Shown piece by piece: positions 52,729 through 61,887 of a DNA stretch of 64,000 bases (positions are counted from its first letter, which is position 1; every line of letters begins with the position of its first letter). Location of the stretch: positions 184,513 through 248,512 of the forward strand of contig NZ_LMSJ01000058.1 of assembly GCF_001428105.1 (NCBI RefSeq). The letters are read 5' to 3'. This DNA is from Paenibacillus sp. Soil766. Lineage in GTDB: Bacteria; Bacillota; Bacilli; Paenibacillales; NBRC-103111. The position numbers were made by a program, and so were the translations under genes. A model generated the notes under the pieces. It was not told the origin of the DNA. It made no database searches and was given only the letters and a program-made list of their open reading frames with translations.

Positions 52729-53241
52729 CTATTCTTTTGATTCCGCTGGAGCTAACTGATCTTTACGTATTCTACGTTTTTCTTTTCGGCGATTCGTGTG
52801 GTACTTGAGCAGGAGCACGACTGGGAAATAGGCAATAATACCAAGAAAAAGACCAACGACCATCCCACCGACAATTAAATCCAAACCGCTACGAATAATA
52901 TTAGAGAGGAGATGCGGTAGATGGTGGATCAGATAGATCTTAAAATGCTTCGGCACTAAATATTCCCCGACCTGCTTATTAAGAATAGAAAATGGTATAT
53001 AGATGACTTTACCGAATACAAAGCCTATTAAAGCCGCAGGCAGGTTCGCTCTCAGTAGATAAACCAATGGAAAGATAAGAACAAACGCAAATCCTGCAGT
53101 CGGTAATGTGAACATCTCAACGAATAAACCAATCGAAAAGCCTCTTGCTACCATGGAAGGACCGCCCTTGGCACGTAAAAGAAGTAAATATTTGAATTTG
53201 AACCAACGTTTAGTACTTTTCCAATCGTAGCGAGCTTTCAT
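52729..53241 (-). CDS. DUF2062 membrane protein
   Basis: About 170 residues with three or four hydrophobic segments and a conserved N-terminal part (KAKGGPSMVARGFSIGLFVE as read after the first basic stretch), which marks DUF2062, and a very basic C-terminus (NRRKEKRRIRKD). The ATG at 53241 was preferred since AGAAGGTG lies just before it; ATG codons at 53244 and 53268 are alternatives. It follows ispH closely on the same strand. Function unknown; some relatives are fused to glycosyltransferases. Confidence 0.78.
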   Translation of the reverse strand: MKARYDWKSTKRWFKFKYLLLLRAKGGPSMVARGFSIGLFVEMFTLPTAGFAFVLIFPLVYLLRANLPAALIGFVFGKVIYIPFSILNKQVGEYLVPKHFKIYLIHHLPHLLSNIIRSGLDLIVGGMVVGLFLGIIAYFPVVLLLKYHTNRRKEKRRIRKDQLAPAESKE

Positions 53242-53304
53242 CATTTTCACCTTCTGAGTACTTTGCATGCTAGTTTCAATCCCGTCGAGTGGAATAAGCA
53301 GGAA

Positions 53305-54261
53305 TTACAGGGTACTTGCTGCTTTGGATTTAACAGTGGGAATCAGTTTCTTCATATTAATAGTACGTACGATTTCCCAACTGGTTTCATCTTTCGCATC
53401 GTAGTTTTCCAAATAGGTTATGACCTCTTTGGTAATCGGTGTAGGCGTGGAAGCCCCTGAGGTTACACCTACTTTACGGACATTCGCCAACCATTCTCTA
53501 TTCAATTCAGAAACGTCTGAAATTCGGTACGCCATAACGCCAGCGATTTCTTGTGAAACCTGAGCCAAACGGTTCGAATTGTTGCTCTTCGGATCTCCAA
53601 CAACAATGACAAGGTCAACTTCCTTCGCTTGCTCCGCGACGGCTTCTTGACGAACCTGCGTTGCCAAGCAAATTTCATTATGAATTTCAGCTTTGGGGAA
53701 AAGCGTTAATAACCGATTCATAATATGTTTAATATCCCATTGACTCATCGTGGTTTGATTCGTAATGATGATTCGATTCGACTTCAGATTAAGTAGTTCG
53801 GCTTCCTCCAGCTTCTCAATCAGATGCACGTGATCTGGTGCTACGCCAATAGCACCTTCTGGCTCTGGATGCCCCTTTTTCCCGATATAAATAATGTCAT
53901 ATCCGTCTGCTACTTTTTCACGAATTAAATCATGCGTCTTCGTCACATCCGGACAAGTTGCGTCCACCACAGTAAGCCCTTTGTCACGTGCCAAACGTCT
54001 GACCTCAGGAGAAACACCATGCGCAGTGAAAATAACAGTCCCTGTCTCTACTTGTTGCAGAATTTCAAGGCGATTCTCTCCATCAAGCGTAATGACTCCT
54101 TCCTCTTTGAAGAAATCGGTCACATGCGCATTATGAACTATCATTCCTAAGATATATATAGGTCTGGGAAGATTTAAATTTTTAGCAGTTTGCATGGCGA
54201 GCGCCATAGCGTCTACAACCCCATAACAGTATCCTCTGGGGGATATTCGAACAACTTCCAT
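53305..54261 (-). CDS. ispH: 4-hydroxy-3-methylbut-2-enyl diphosphate reductase IspH
   Basis: The 318-residue iron-sulfur enzyme catalyses the last step of the MEP isoprenoid pathway. The three cluster cysteines are Cys12 (RGYCYGV), Cys103 (VDATCPDVTKTH) and one near 198 (NEICLATQVRQEAV). The phosphate-binding HNAHV, TAHGVSPEVR and TSGASTP motifs are present. The ATG at 54261 follows AGGTGGAAG; an upstream GTG lies inside that site. It is probably co-transcribed with the DUF2062 gene. Confidence 0.96.
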   Translation of the reverse strand: MEVVRISPRGYCYGVVDAMALAMQTAKNLNLPRPIYILGMIVHNAHVTDFFKEEGVITLDGENRLEILQQVETGTVIFTAHGVSPEVRRLARDKGLTVVDATCPDVTKTHDLIREKVADGYDIIYIGKKGHPEPEGAIGVAPDHVHLIEKLEEAELLNLKSNRIIITNQTTMSQWDIKHIMNRLLTLFPKAEIHNEICLATQVRQEAVAEQAKEVDLVIVVGDPKSNNSNRLAQVSQEIAGVMAYRISDVSELNREWLANVRKVGVTSGASTPTPITKEVITYLENYDAKDETSWEIVRTINMKKLIPTVKSKAASTL

Positions 54262-54307
54262 GTCTTCCACCTACCTAAGCCATCGTATTTCTTCTAATTA
54301 TATCTGA

Positions 54308-55798
54308 TTATATGGCATGAGGGAAGTTTGCCGGCAGCCAGATTAAAAAGGTACTTCCTTCGTCCTTCCGAGTGGTGACTTCAACAGACCCTCCATGCTC
54401 GTCAATGATCCATTTGGCAATAGATAAACCTAGACCTGTACCTGTTGTAACCCCTCTGGATAAATCCGCACGATAAAACCGATCGAAAATATGAGGGATA
54501 TCCTCTTTATCCATCCCTATGCCGGTATCCGAGATCCGTATGCCAATAAAACTGTCTCTGCGTATCGCCTCAATAGTTACCGAACCCGTAGGCGTATATT
54601 TAAAAGCATTTTCAATAAAGATGAACAACAATTGCTGCAGATAATCACGGTTTCCTTGAACCACCGCATCTTCTAGTGCATCAAGATCCCCTATTTGCCA
54701 TTCAGCCGTATGTTCAAGTAGTTGTGCCCTTCTTACTACTTCATGAACTAGCGGCTTGAACTCAACTGGATGTTTCTCCATAAGAACACCAGCATCTGCC
54801 CTCGCAAGTGCAAGTAAATCATTGACTAACCTGCTCATCCGCTGTGCTTCCCCAGCAATGTCATGCATGGCTTCCAAGGACATTTGAACCTGGTCAGGCG
54901 TAGCTAAAGCTTGTGTCCCCGAGGTTTGCTTCCACATTTTCTCCAATAAATCCACATTGCCTCGAATGGTCGTTAGAGGCGTTCTAAGCTCATGCGATGC
55001 ATCCGATACGAATCTCCGTTGTGCGCGATAGGCTTCATCTAGTTCCACATACGTAATTTGGATGCGCGAAAGCATGCCATTAATCGTATTCGTCAACCGT
55101 CCTATTTCATCTAGAGGTCCATCGTAGTGGATGCGCTTTTCTAGATCGTCTCCACTTTCGATTTGATTCGCGGCGTCAATAACGCGCTCAATTGGTTTCA
55201 ATGCCTTACGTGCCAAGAACCAACCTAGGGAAGCTGCAGCGATAATCGTTAAAATAGCCCAAATGATAAGTGTGTAACGCAGTGTGACGGCCGTTCTCTC
55301 GTAGCTACCAATAGGTACTGCCGACTGCAGTATGCCAATGAGCTGTAATTTATTATCCGTTATACCTAGATTGTAGATCAGAAAATCCTGATTAAGTATT
55401 TTCGTTTTCTCAAAAAAACCAATCTCATCTTCTTGCTTATCCACCTGACGTTGAAGTTTATCAATTGTCGATTGGCCTATAGGCAGCGTTTGATCATAAA
55501 ATTGTAAATTTACTGATTGGTTATAGCTTTTTAGCTTGATATTATATAATTGTAAAAAGGTATTGGTTGTGTAGATGTCTCTGCTTTCTAATTCAAGATC
55601 AACAACTAGCCCTTTCTGTGAAAGCGCGATGCTTTTCTGAATACGAGTAGAGCTATTTTCTGCTTCCCTCTTAACATCCTGACGAATTTGATCATAGAGA
55701 AAATAGTTCAAGAAGAAATAGAGCACAATCCCAAACAGCAACATCGTAATAGCCAATATGCCTGAATACCATAGCGTAAGCCGCAGGCGAAGCGACAT
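54308..55798 (-). CDS. Sensor histidine kinase (HAMP/HisKA/HATPase)
   Basis: The 496-residue protein has membrane helices near 10-32 and 170-193, an extracellular sensor domain between them, HAMP (about 195-250), the phosphorylated His268 in FVSDASHELRTPLTTI, and an ATPase with FIENAFKYTP, DTGIGMDKEDIPHIFDRFYR and GTGLGLSIAKWI. It follows the response regulator by one nt and pairs with it. The neighbouring htrA gene suggests a role in envelope or secretion stress, like CssS, but this is inferred from position. Confidence 0.94.
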   Translation of the reverse strand: MSLRLRLTLWYSGILAITMLLFGIVLYFFLNYFLYDQIRQDVKREAENSSTRIQKSIALSQKGLVVDLELESRDIYTTNTFLQLYNIKLKSYNQSVNLQFYDQTLPIGQSTIDKLQRQVDKQEDEIGFFEKTKILNQDFLIYNLGITDNKLQLIGILQSAVPIGSYERTAVTLRYTLIIWAILTIIAAASLGWFLARKALKPIERVIDAANQIESGDDLEKRIHYDGPLDEIGRLTNTINGMLSRIQITYVELDEAYRAQRRFVSDASHELRTPLTTIRGNVDLLEKMWKQTSGTQALATPDQVQMSLEAMHDIAGEAQRMSRLVNDLLALARADAGVLMEKHPVEFKPLVHEVVRRAQLLEHTAEWQIGDLDALEDAVVQGNRDYLQQLLFIFIENAFKYTPTGSVTIEAIRRDSFIGIRISDTGIGMDKEDIPHIFDRFYRADLSRGVTTGTGLGLSIAKWIIDEHGGSVEVTTRKDEGSTFLIWLPANFPHAI

Positions 55799-55799
55799 C

Positions 55800-56489
55800 T
55801 TAATTTTCCCCTCTCAATACATAGCCTGCTCCTCGGACCGTTTGAATTAAACGTTTATGGCCAAACTCTTCTGTTTTCTGGCGCAACAAAGCTATGTAAA
55901 CCTCTAAGACATTAGACTCGCCGCTGTAATCGTAGCCCCATATCTTCTCCATAATGATATCCCTCGATAGTACACGTTTCGGATTCTGCATGAATAGATG
56001 CAATAAATCGAACTCTTTTGTCGTTAATTCAATTAGCTTCTCGCCACGGAAAACCTCGCGTGTATCTAAATCCAAGATCGCATCTTCAAAGCTAAGCCGA
56101 TTGTTCATCTGTTCAGGTCTTTCCGTTCTTCGACGAAGTAATACTCGAACTCTCGCGAGCAGCTCCTCCAAAGCAAATGGCTTGACCAAATAATCATCTG
56201 CTCCCAAATCTAGACCTTTGACACGATCACTAATATCATCCTTCGCAGTCAGCATGAGGATCGGCACTTCGCTGCCACTTTCACGAATCCTACGAACAAC
56301 CTCCCACCCATCGATGTGCGGCATCATAACGTCCAAAATAATAAGCTGCGGTTCTGTCACCAACATTTGCTTAAGACCCTCTAGTCCGTTAGCTGCTGTG
56401 GTAACCAAATAACCTTCAAAAGCCAGTCCACGTCTCAACATGGATGTGATTTTCTCATCATCATCAATAACCATAATATTCTCTCTCAT
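55800..56489 (-). CDS. OmpR-family response regulator
   Basis: The 229-residue protein has a receiver domain with Asp9-Asp11, phosphoacceptor Asp53 (LIILDVMMPHIDG) and Lys in LVKPFA, and a winged-helix effector (IELTTKEFDLLHLFM, SNVLEVYIALLRQK, VRGAGYVLR). First gene of the pair with the kinase at 54308. htrA lies 115 bp upstream on the same strand, with a terminator between, so it is a candidate target rather than a member of the operon. Confidence 0.95.
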   Translation of the reverse strand: MRENIMVIDDDEKITSMLRRGLAFEGYLVTTAANGLEGLKQMLVTEPQLIILDVMMPHIDGWEVVRRIRESGSEVPILMLTAKDDISDRVKGLDLGADDYLVKPFALEELLARVRVLLRRRTERPEQMNNRLSFEDAILDLDTREVFRGEKLIELTTKEFDLLHLFMQNPKRVLSRDIIMEKIWGYDYSGESNVLEVYIALLRQKTEEFGHKRLIQTVRGAGYVLRGEN

Positions 56490-56537
56490 CGGTCCGCCCC
56501 CATTCTACCTTCTATTGTAGCAAAATTACCGCCTAGC

Positions 56538-56582
56538 AAAAAGAAGCAGAGCCTGCAAGCTTGAGGCCGCGGACTCTACTTC
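56538..56582 (-). terminator. Terminator of htrA
   Basis: Arms GAAGTAGAGTC and GGCTCTGCTTC (two G-U pairs) are followed on the minus strand by T5. It lies just after the htrA stop at 56605. Confidence 0.75.
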
Positions 56583-56604
56583 CCTTCAATTAAGAGCTAG
56601 CAGC

Positions 56605-58203
56605 TTACTGAGCTGGTGTCTCAGCAAGCGTATTTTTATCTCCCACCGTAACTGGGACTTCTGTTCGCTTGCCATCACGAATAATGCCTAGCGTTACTTT
56701 GTCGCCAACTTTCGTTGCTTGCACCTTCGTAATCAACTCTTGTGAGTTCTTGATTTTGGTACCATTCAAGTCCACGATCACATCATATTGACGCAAACCT
56801 GCTGTGAATGCTGGGCTCTTACGTGTAACACTGCCAACCAAAGCGCCATCTGTGTTAGAAAGCTTCAATTCACTAACCCAATCTTGACCGATATCTTGCA
56901 GACCAACCCCAAGGTATGGAACTGGTTCTTTTGGAATCGTTACATTATTTTTCAAATTCTCTAGAACGGAAGAGATCGTGCTTGTTGGAATCGCAAAACC
57001 GATCCCTTGTGCTTGTGAACTTACGGCTGTATTAATCCCAATGACTTCACCGTTAAGGTTCAAGAGTGGACCACCTGAGTTACCAGGGTTAATGGAAGCA
57101 TCTGTTTGTAGCAAATGTTTATACTCACGCGTCCCTTTCTCATCAGGGATACTAATTGGACGTTCCTTCGCACTAAGCACACCTACAGTTACTGTATGGT
57201 CGAACCCATAAGGGTTACCAATCGCAACAACCCAATCACCTACGTTGACATCATCTGCACTACCAAGAGGAAGGATCGGGAAATCTTTGTCGCCTTCAAT
57301 TTTGAGTACGGCCAAATCCAAATCATAGCTGTTACCTAGCAATTTTGCTTTAAAAGGCTTGTCGTAGCCTTCTACGGTGATTTGAATTTCATCCGCGCCA
57401 TCAACCACATGCTCATTCGTTAGAATATACCCTGTTTTCTCGAAAATAAAGCCAGTTCCCATGCCCGCTGGTTGCAGTTGTCCGCTTCCCGTGTCATTTT
57501 GACCACTCTTAGGCGTGGTTTGACCACCGCCATTATCGCCAAAGAACTGGCGGAAGAAAGGATCATCAAACAATGAGTTGCCACCATTGCTGCGGCTTGA
57601 GGTCTTCGGTTTAACGAGTGCTTCAACCTTTACAATTGCAGGGCCAGCATTCTGAGCGATCGCAGCGATATTACCAGGGCGAACTACATCTAAAGCAGCT
57701 TTCTTCAATTCGCCGCCATTGCTGTTCGAACCGCTAGCTGCTACGGTTGCCGCTGAATTCGATCCGGAAGCAAGCGGCTGGTTACCTGAGAACATGTTCG
57801 TTTTATCCGCTGTAAACATCAATGCACTAACAACCAGTGCCCCTGCCATGAAGGCTGCAAATATGCTCTTGACGGAGGAACGTTTCTTCGCGTTCGGATC
57901 CCAAGCTGCTGGACCTTGTGGTGCATTGTCTGGTCCAAAGCTGAATGGACGAAGCGTCTTGGGAGGTGTTACTTCTACATTCGAAGTTCCTTCCGAGCTT
58001 GTGGAAGAAGTAGTTAAGGATTGACCTTCATGTTCTTCGTTAAAAGCAGATTTGTATGGCCCATAGGAATAGTAGTAGGAAGGTCTTTCTTTGTTAGGCT
58101 CTTGCCCTTCATTCGCTCGAGACTGCTCCTGCGTAGTATCCGCGTTGTTATCATTATTCTGCGGCTTGAAAAAGTCGCTATAGTCTTTTTTATTCTCATC
58201 CAT
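56605..58203 (-). CDS. htrA: HtrA/DegP-type membrane serine protease
   Basis: The 532-residue protein has a long disordered, acidic cytoplasmic N-terminus (about 1-110), one membrane helix (about 112-134), a trypsin-like domain with His near 264 (LTNEHVVDG), Asp near 294 (SYDLDLAVL) and Ser near 376 (NPGNSGGPLL), and one C-terminal PDZ domain (YLGVGLQDI onward). It degrades or refolds misfolded exported proteins. The ATG at 58203 follows GGAGGTAAG; the upstream start at 58218 overlaps that site. The two-component system next to it may control it. Confidence 0.95.
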   Translation of the reverse strand: MDENKKDYSDFFKPQNNDNNADTTQEQSRANEGQEPNKERPSYYYSYGPYKSAFNEEHEGQSLTTSSTSSEGTSNVEVTPPKTLRPFSFGPDNAPQGPAAWDPNAKKRSSVKSIFAAFMAGALVVSALMFTADKTNMFSGNQPLASGSNSAATVAASGSNSNGGELKKAALDVVRPGNIAAIAQNAGPAIVKVEALVKPKTSSRSNGGNSLFDDPFFRQFFGDNGGGQTTPKSGQNDTGSGQLQPAGMGTGFIFEKTGYILTNEHVVDGADEIQITVEGYDKPFKAKLLGNSYDLDLAVLKIEGDKDFPILPLGSADDVNVGDWVVAIGNPYGFDHTVTVGVLSAKERPISIPDEKGTREYKHLLQTDASINPGNSGGPLLNLNGEVIGINTAVSSQAQGIGFAIPTSTISSVLENLKNNVTIPKEPVPYLGVGLQDIGQDWVSELKLSNTDGALVGSVTRKSPAFTAGLRQYDVIVDLNGTKIKNSQELITKVQATKVGDKVTLGIIRDGKRTEVPVTVGDKNTLAETPAQ

Positions 58204-58341
58204 GGGTCTTACCTCCATAATTAAAGTTATAAGTGCATGTTCTCTTGAAGGATCATGTTGTTCTTTATGTGTCTATCATGCACTCACAACCTTAAACGAA
58301 TATTAAAAAACAATAAAATGGAGGTAAAAATAGGACATAAT

Positions 58342-58755
58342 TTAATGAATCCATGCTCTTTCAACTGATTTCAATACGCTTGCGGCCTCTTTCACCCATT
58401 TATCCTCAATCCCCGCATCAGAATCCAGCGGTGCTTGGAACTGATCAATCAATGCGCCTGCTGTCTCTATATCGGCTTCTGGATCTAACCCTTCATTATA
58501 GACATGTTTCAGAACAAAAGGCGTACCGACCTCAACAACGGCATCCGTTGCTTCCACATCGCCTTCAATTCTGCCCGTGATGACTTGAACGGGAATTCGC
58601 AACCACACTTTATTCGCTTCATCCAACGAACGATCAAAGTAGCCATGGTCGTAATCCCAACCGCCACCTAAGTTAAAATTAAATTGTTCTAACTGGGCAC
58701 GCACCTTATCAAATGTTTCGTGTACCTGCTCCAGTGAGGATGTTAGTGGTTTCAT
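58342..58755 (-). CDS. YugN-like family protein
   Basis: The 137-residue soluble protein has the YugN-family core GGGWDYDHGYFDRSLD near residues 31-46 and VWLRIPVQV, followed by TPFVLKHVYNEGLD. No catalytic or binding motif is known for the family. Its position between htrA and liaFSR gives no clear hint about function. Confidence 0.85.
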   Translation of the reverse strand: MKPLTSSLEQVHETFDKVRAQLEQFNFNLGGGWDYDHGYFDRSLDEANKVWLRIPVQVITGRIEGDVEATDAVVEVGTPFVLKHVYNEGLDPEADIETAGALIDQFQAPLDSDAGIEDKWVKEAASVLKSVERAWIH

Positions 58756-58857
58756 AGCGAATGGACACTCCTTAAGCGCTCATATTATTTTACTTACGCA
58801 TAGAATGTGCCAAATTGACGTTTTTATGTGCGATAGTCCCTCAATTTGTTCATGTTG

Positions 58858-59508
58858 TTAAACCCATCCTTTTCGATGAGCGAATATCGCGAGTTGTGTC
58901 CGATCGTCAAGCTCACACTTCATCAACAGGTTGCTGACGTGTGTTTTAACCGTTTTGATACTAATAAAAAGCTCTTCGGAAATATCCTTATTGCTTCTCC
59001 CTTCGGCAATCAAGAGAAGTACTTCACGTTCTCTCGCTGTTAATCCTTCCTGTTCCGGTAATTCACTCCGCTGTCTGATACCTCTAGTCAAAGCTTGTGA
59101 CACCTCTGCATTCATAACTGGCATGCCGCGATACGCGCTCTGAATCGCATGAATCAATTGATCGGACGAAACTGTCTTCAACATGTAACTAATAGCGCCA
59201 GATTCAACCGCTTCCAACACCTTAGCTTCCTCCAGAAATGAGGTCAGCATGATCACTTTTATCTGTGGAAACTTGTCACAAATGAGCTTCGTCGCACCAA
59301 TCCCATCCAGCACGGGCATCGTTAAATCCATGAGAATGACATCAGGCAGTGCTGTAGGACTTTCTTCCTTCAACTGATCAAAAGCAGCTTGACCATTCGA
59401 CGCCTCCCCCACTACTTCTAACCCAGGCTCTAATGAAATGTACGTACGCAGACCCACTCGTACCATGTCGTGATCGTCAACAATCATCACCTTAATGTTC
59501 GGATTCAT
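58858..59508 (-). CDS. liaR: LiaR-type response regulator (NarL family)
   Basis: The 216-residue protein has a receiver domain with Asp11/Asp12 and phosphoacceptor Asp61 (VILMDLTMPVLDG), and a C-terminal LuxR-type helix-turn-helix (LTAREREVLLLIAEGRSNKD, TVKTHVSNLLMKC). Its start overlaps the kinase stop by 4 nt. Third gene of liaF-liaS-liaR, the cell-envelope stress system that responds to lipid II-targeting antibiotics. The usual targets liaIH are not in the window. Confidence 0.93.
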   Translation of the reverse strand: MNPNIKVMIVDDHDMVRVGLRTYISLEPGLEVVGEASNGQAAFDQLKEESPTALPDVILMDLTMPVLDGIGATKLICDKFPQIKVIMLTSFLEEAKVLEAVESGAISYMLKTVSSDQLIHAIQSAYRGMPVMNAEVSQALTRGIRQRSELPEQEGLTAREREVLLLIAEGRSNKDISEELFISIKTVKTHVSNLLMKCELDDRTQLAIFAHRKGWV

Positions 59509-60545
59509 TCTTGTTTTCCCCCTGAATGCCCTGAAAATCGCGGAATACGAACACGCACGCGAGTTCCTGAGCCTAATTTGCTATCAATCTCCACTTCTCC
59601 GCCTAGCTTTTGTGCTCGTTCTCTCATGGTTGACAGGCCGTGGGAAGCAGAAGGAATATCTCTTCGTTCAAAACCTTGACCATCATCCTGCAATTGCAGC
59701 ACATATTGATGCTCTCTTTCGTAGATCACCAATCGAACTTGTTTTGCCGAGGCATGTTTAATGACATTCGCAAGTCCTTCTTGGATAATGAGAAAAAACT
59801 GATGTTCGATCGCCTCCGAAATGATTTCAGGCAACGAAACATCAAGTTGACCCTGAAGTTCATGGGTCCGGCAATATTCCGGAAACCATTTCTCCAGGGC
59901 TTCTTGTAAGCTCATATCTTTGAGTTCGATCGGTCTTAGTTGTGAAATGAGGCCTCGCATCTGCTTCTGGGCATGATGGGACATCTCAATGAGCTGGTTC
60001 ATTAACGCTGGTGCAGCCGCTGGGTTTCTTTCTAATATTTTGGGAAGTGAGGAAGCTGACATGTGGATTGCGAATAGCTCTTGGCTCACTGTGTCATGGA
60101 GATCTCTGGCAAGTCGGCGTCTCTCTTCCATTACGGCGCTCTCTGTCAGCTCCTGATCCCGAATCGCTTCGGCTTCCCCTAGCTTTTGCATCAACTGCAC
60201 GCGTTCTTCAATCGAGGTTGCCATGCTATTAAAAGCATCATACAAGTACAAGAAGGGCTCAACTGGCTCCATATCGATCCGAACAGAGAAATTCCCCTTC
60301 GACAATTCCAGCATCGCGACATGAAGCTCGTCTACCTTGCGCTGCCATCTTCTAGTTGCAATGAAGCCTACAGTCAAGCTCACTACAAGAATCGCAAGAG
60401 CGAACCACAGTCGGAACTCCCAAGAACTCAGTTCCTTCTCGTAATATTCAAGTACGATATAAATACCTGAAACCGTTACTACACTCGAGATTAGAAAGTA
60501 ATTCAGCAGCTGCCACTTCATATTGAACATTCGCAATTTGTACAT
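59505..60545 (-). CDS. liaS: LiaS-type sensor histidine kinase
   Basis: The 346-residue protein has two membrane helices close together (about 13-33 and 45-65) with almost no extracellular loop, an intramembrane-sensing layout, then HAMP, a HisKA_3 motif with His150 (RRLARDLHDTVSQELF), and an ATPase with GLANVIKHA and DDGQGF. It starts 8 bp after liaF. Confidence 0.93.
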   Translation of the reverse strand: MYKLRMFNMKWQLLNYFLISSVVTVSGIYIVLEYYEKELSSWEFRLWFALAILVVSLTVGFIATRRWQRKVDELHVAMLELSKGNFSVRIDMEPVEPFLYLYDAFNSMATSIEERVQLMQKLGEAEAIRDQELTESAVMEERRRLARDLHDTVSQELFAIHMSASSLPKILERNPAAAPALMNQLIEMSHHAQKQMRGLISQLRPIELKDMSLQEALEKWFPEYCRTHELQGQLDVSLPEIISEAIEHQFFLIIQEGLANVIKHASAKQVRLVIYEREHQYVLQLQDDGQGFERRDIPSASHGLSTMRERAQKLGGEVEIDSKLGSGTRVRVRIPRFSGHSGGKQE

Positions 60546-60553
60546 GCTCCATC

Positions 60554-61615
60554 CTAACCTATCTTTTTAATGGTAATATCGCCTATAAACATACTTGTTG
60601 TCACGACGATTTTATATTCCGCCTCTTCATAATGAGAGGTTTGCGTTCTAATGTTGCGGAGAAAACCACTTTCACGCCGATCAAGAACCTTCATATCACC
60701 AATAAAGGAGCTTGCCATGACACGAACTTCAACATCCATATCGTTCGGGATGAAAATCTTCACATCGCCAATGAAAGCCGTAACATGAATCGTAGTTTCA
60801 CCACGTGGAATTGAAGCACGCGTAAGATCGATCACAGAATCGCCAATAAAATGAGAGATCTGGATAGGCTTTAATTCCCAAGCCTCTTGGCCAAGATGAA
60901 CATCGCCAATAAAACCATGACGGTGCAGCACATTACGTGAATCAAAATTACGAACAAAGCCATCATATTTGTGTTGTTGGTTTTGATTTTGAGGGTCCGT
61001 CCATTCACCATGTTCTTCGTCCTTGGGATATGTGCCGTGGATGTCCTTCAGTACTTCCTTTTCTTCGTCAGTAAGACCCTGTTTCATATTACTCGCTGAA
61101 GTAGGATTCATGTGTTCTTTCGGATTTCCAGAGAGATCGCTAGTGGCGTTCCAATTCCCAGACTCCCATTGTTTCTTATATTGGGAATGCCGCACTCGAC
61201 TCGCTTCTCGCCGAGCTTGTCTTTCTTCCTCTTTCGCTTTCTTAATGGAAGGCCACTCAGGCGACTCTTTCTTGCCCGGTTTAAAAATCACATTTAAACC
61301 AAAAAGTATTAAAGCAACCGGCGCAAGAAATTTAAACATTTCTCCAATAGAAAGATCGGTTACATTTAGATTTTTCAAAAGAAATATGGTTCCTACGCCG
61401 CACATTATCAAGCTGCCTAGGGATCCACCCCAATGATACTTTCGCTGTGAGACAAAGCCAATGAGCCCATAAAAAATCAGAATCGCAGGCCAAAACGTGG
61501 ATACCAGATAGCCGATATCAATTTGAATAATTCCTAATTGATTTAGTAAATAGAGTGTACCCGCGGACACGAGAACTAGCCCCCAAATCATTCTTTGAAA
61601 CATATGCGGATTCAT
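60554..61615 (-). CDS. liaF: LiaF-type membrane inhibitor of the envelope stress system
   Basis: The 353-residue protein has four membrane helices in the first 110 residues (IWGLVLVSAGTLYLLNQLG at the start) and a long charged linker. The C-terminal beta-rich domain has FIGD recurring five times (GFIGDVHLG, HFIGDSVID, AFIGDVKIF, SFIGDMKVL, MFIGDITIK). It holds LiaS inactive in the absence of stress (family knowledge). The ATG at 61615 follows GGAGGAAG; the upstream start at 61630 covers it. First gene of liaFSR. Confidence 0.93.
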   Translation of the reverse strand: MNPHMFQRMIWGLVLVSAGTLYLLNQLGIIQIDIGYLVSTFWPAILIFYGLIGFVSQRKYHWGGSLGSLIMCGVGTIFLLKNLNVTDLSIGEMFKFLAPVALILFGLNVIFKPGKKESPEWPSIKKAKEEERQARREASRVRHSQYKKQWESGNWNATSDLSGNPKEHMNPTSASNMKQGLTDEEKEVLKDIHGTYPKDEEHGEWTDPQNQNQQHKYDGFVRNFDSRNVLHRHGFIGDVHLGQEAWELKPIQISHFIGDSVIDLTRASIPRGETTIHVTAFIGDVKIFIPNDMDVEVRVMASSFIGDMKVLDRRESGFLRNIRTQTSHYEEAEYKIVVTTSMFIGDITIKKIG

Positions 61616-61792
61616 ACGTTCTTCCTCCATTTGTGTAAAGCGTTGTTAAGATATCTCTAGTTTATAAGATACAAGGTGGAATGAAAAGAGACGTTAGATT
61701 GAAGGTGATCTCCGCCTCGAGACCGATATTTCAAAAGTCTTCACAAGCAAACCTAACATGAGTGTCGTATAAGATGAACATTCCAGTGTTGA

Positions 61793-61846
61793 TGTTATGT
61801 ATTCTTACGTATTCCGTTGACATGGTTATCATCAGAACCGTATAAT
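61793..61846 (+). promoter_or_regulatory. amtB promoter with GlnR/TnrA-like box
   Basis: TGTTATGTATTCTTACG (61793-61809) matches TGTNAN7TNACA except for the last base. It is followed 7 bp later by a consensus TTGACA (61817-61822), an 18-bp spacer and a consensus TATAAT (61841-61846). The box centre is near -52 from the likely start site, where TnrA activates transcription in B. subtilis. Confidence 0.75.
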
Positions 61847-61887
61847 TGGTGCTGAGAACGCAAGTATTATAAGGAGAGATTACAGGA

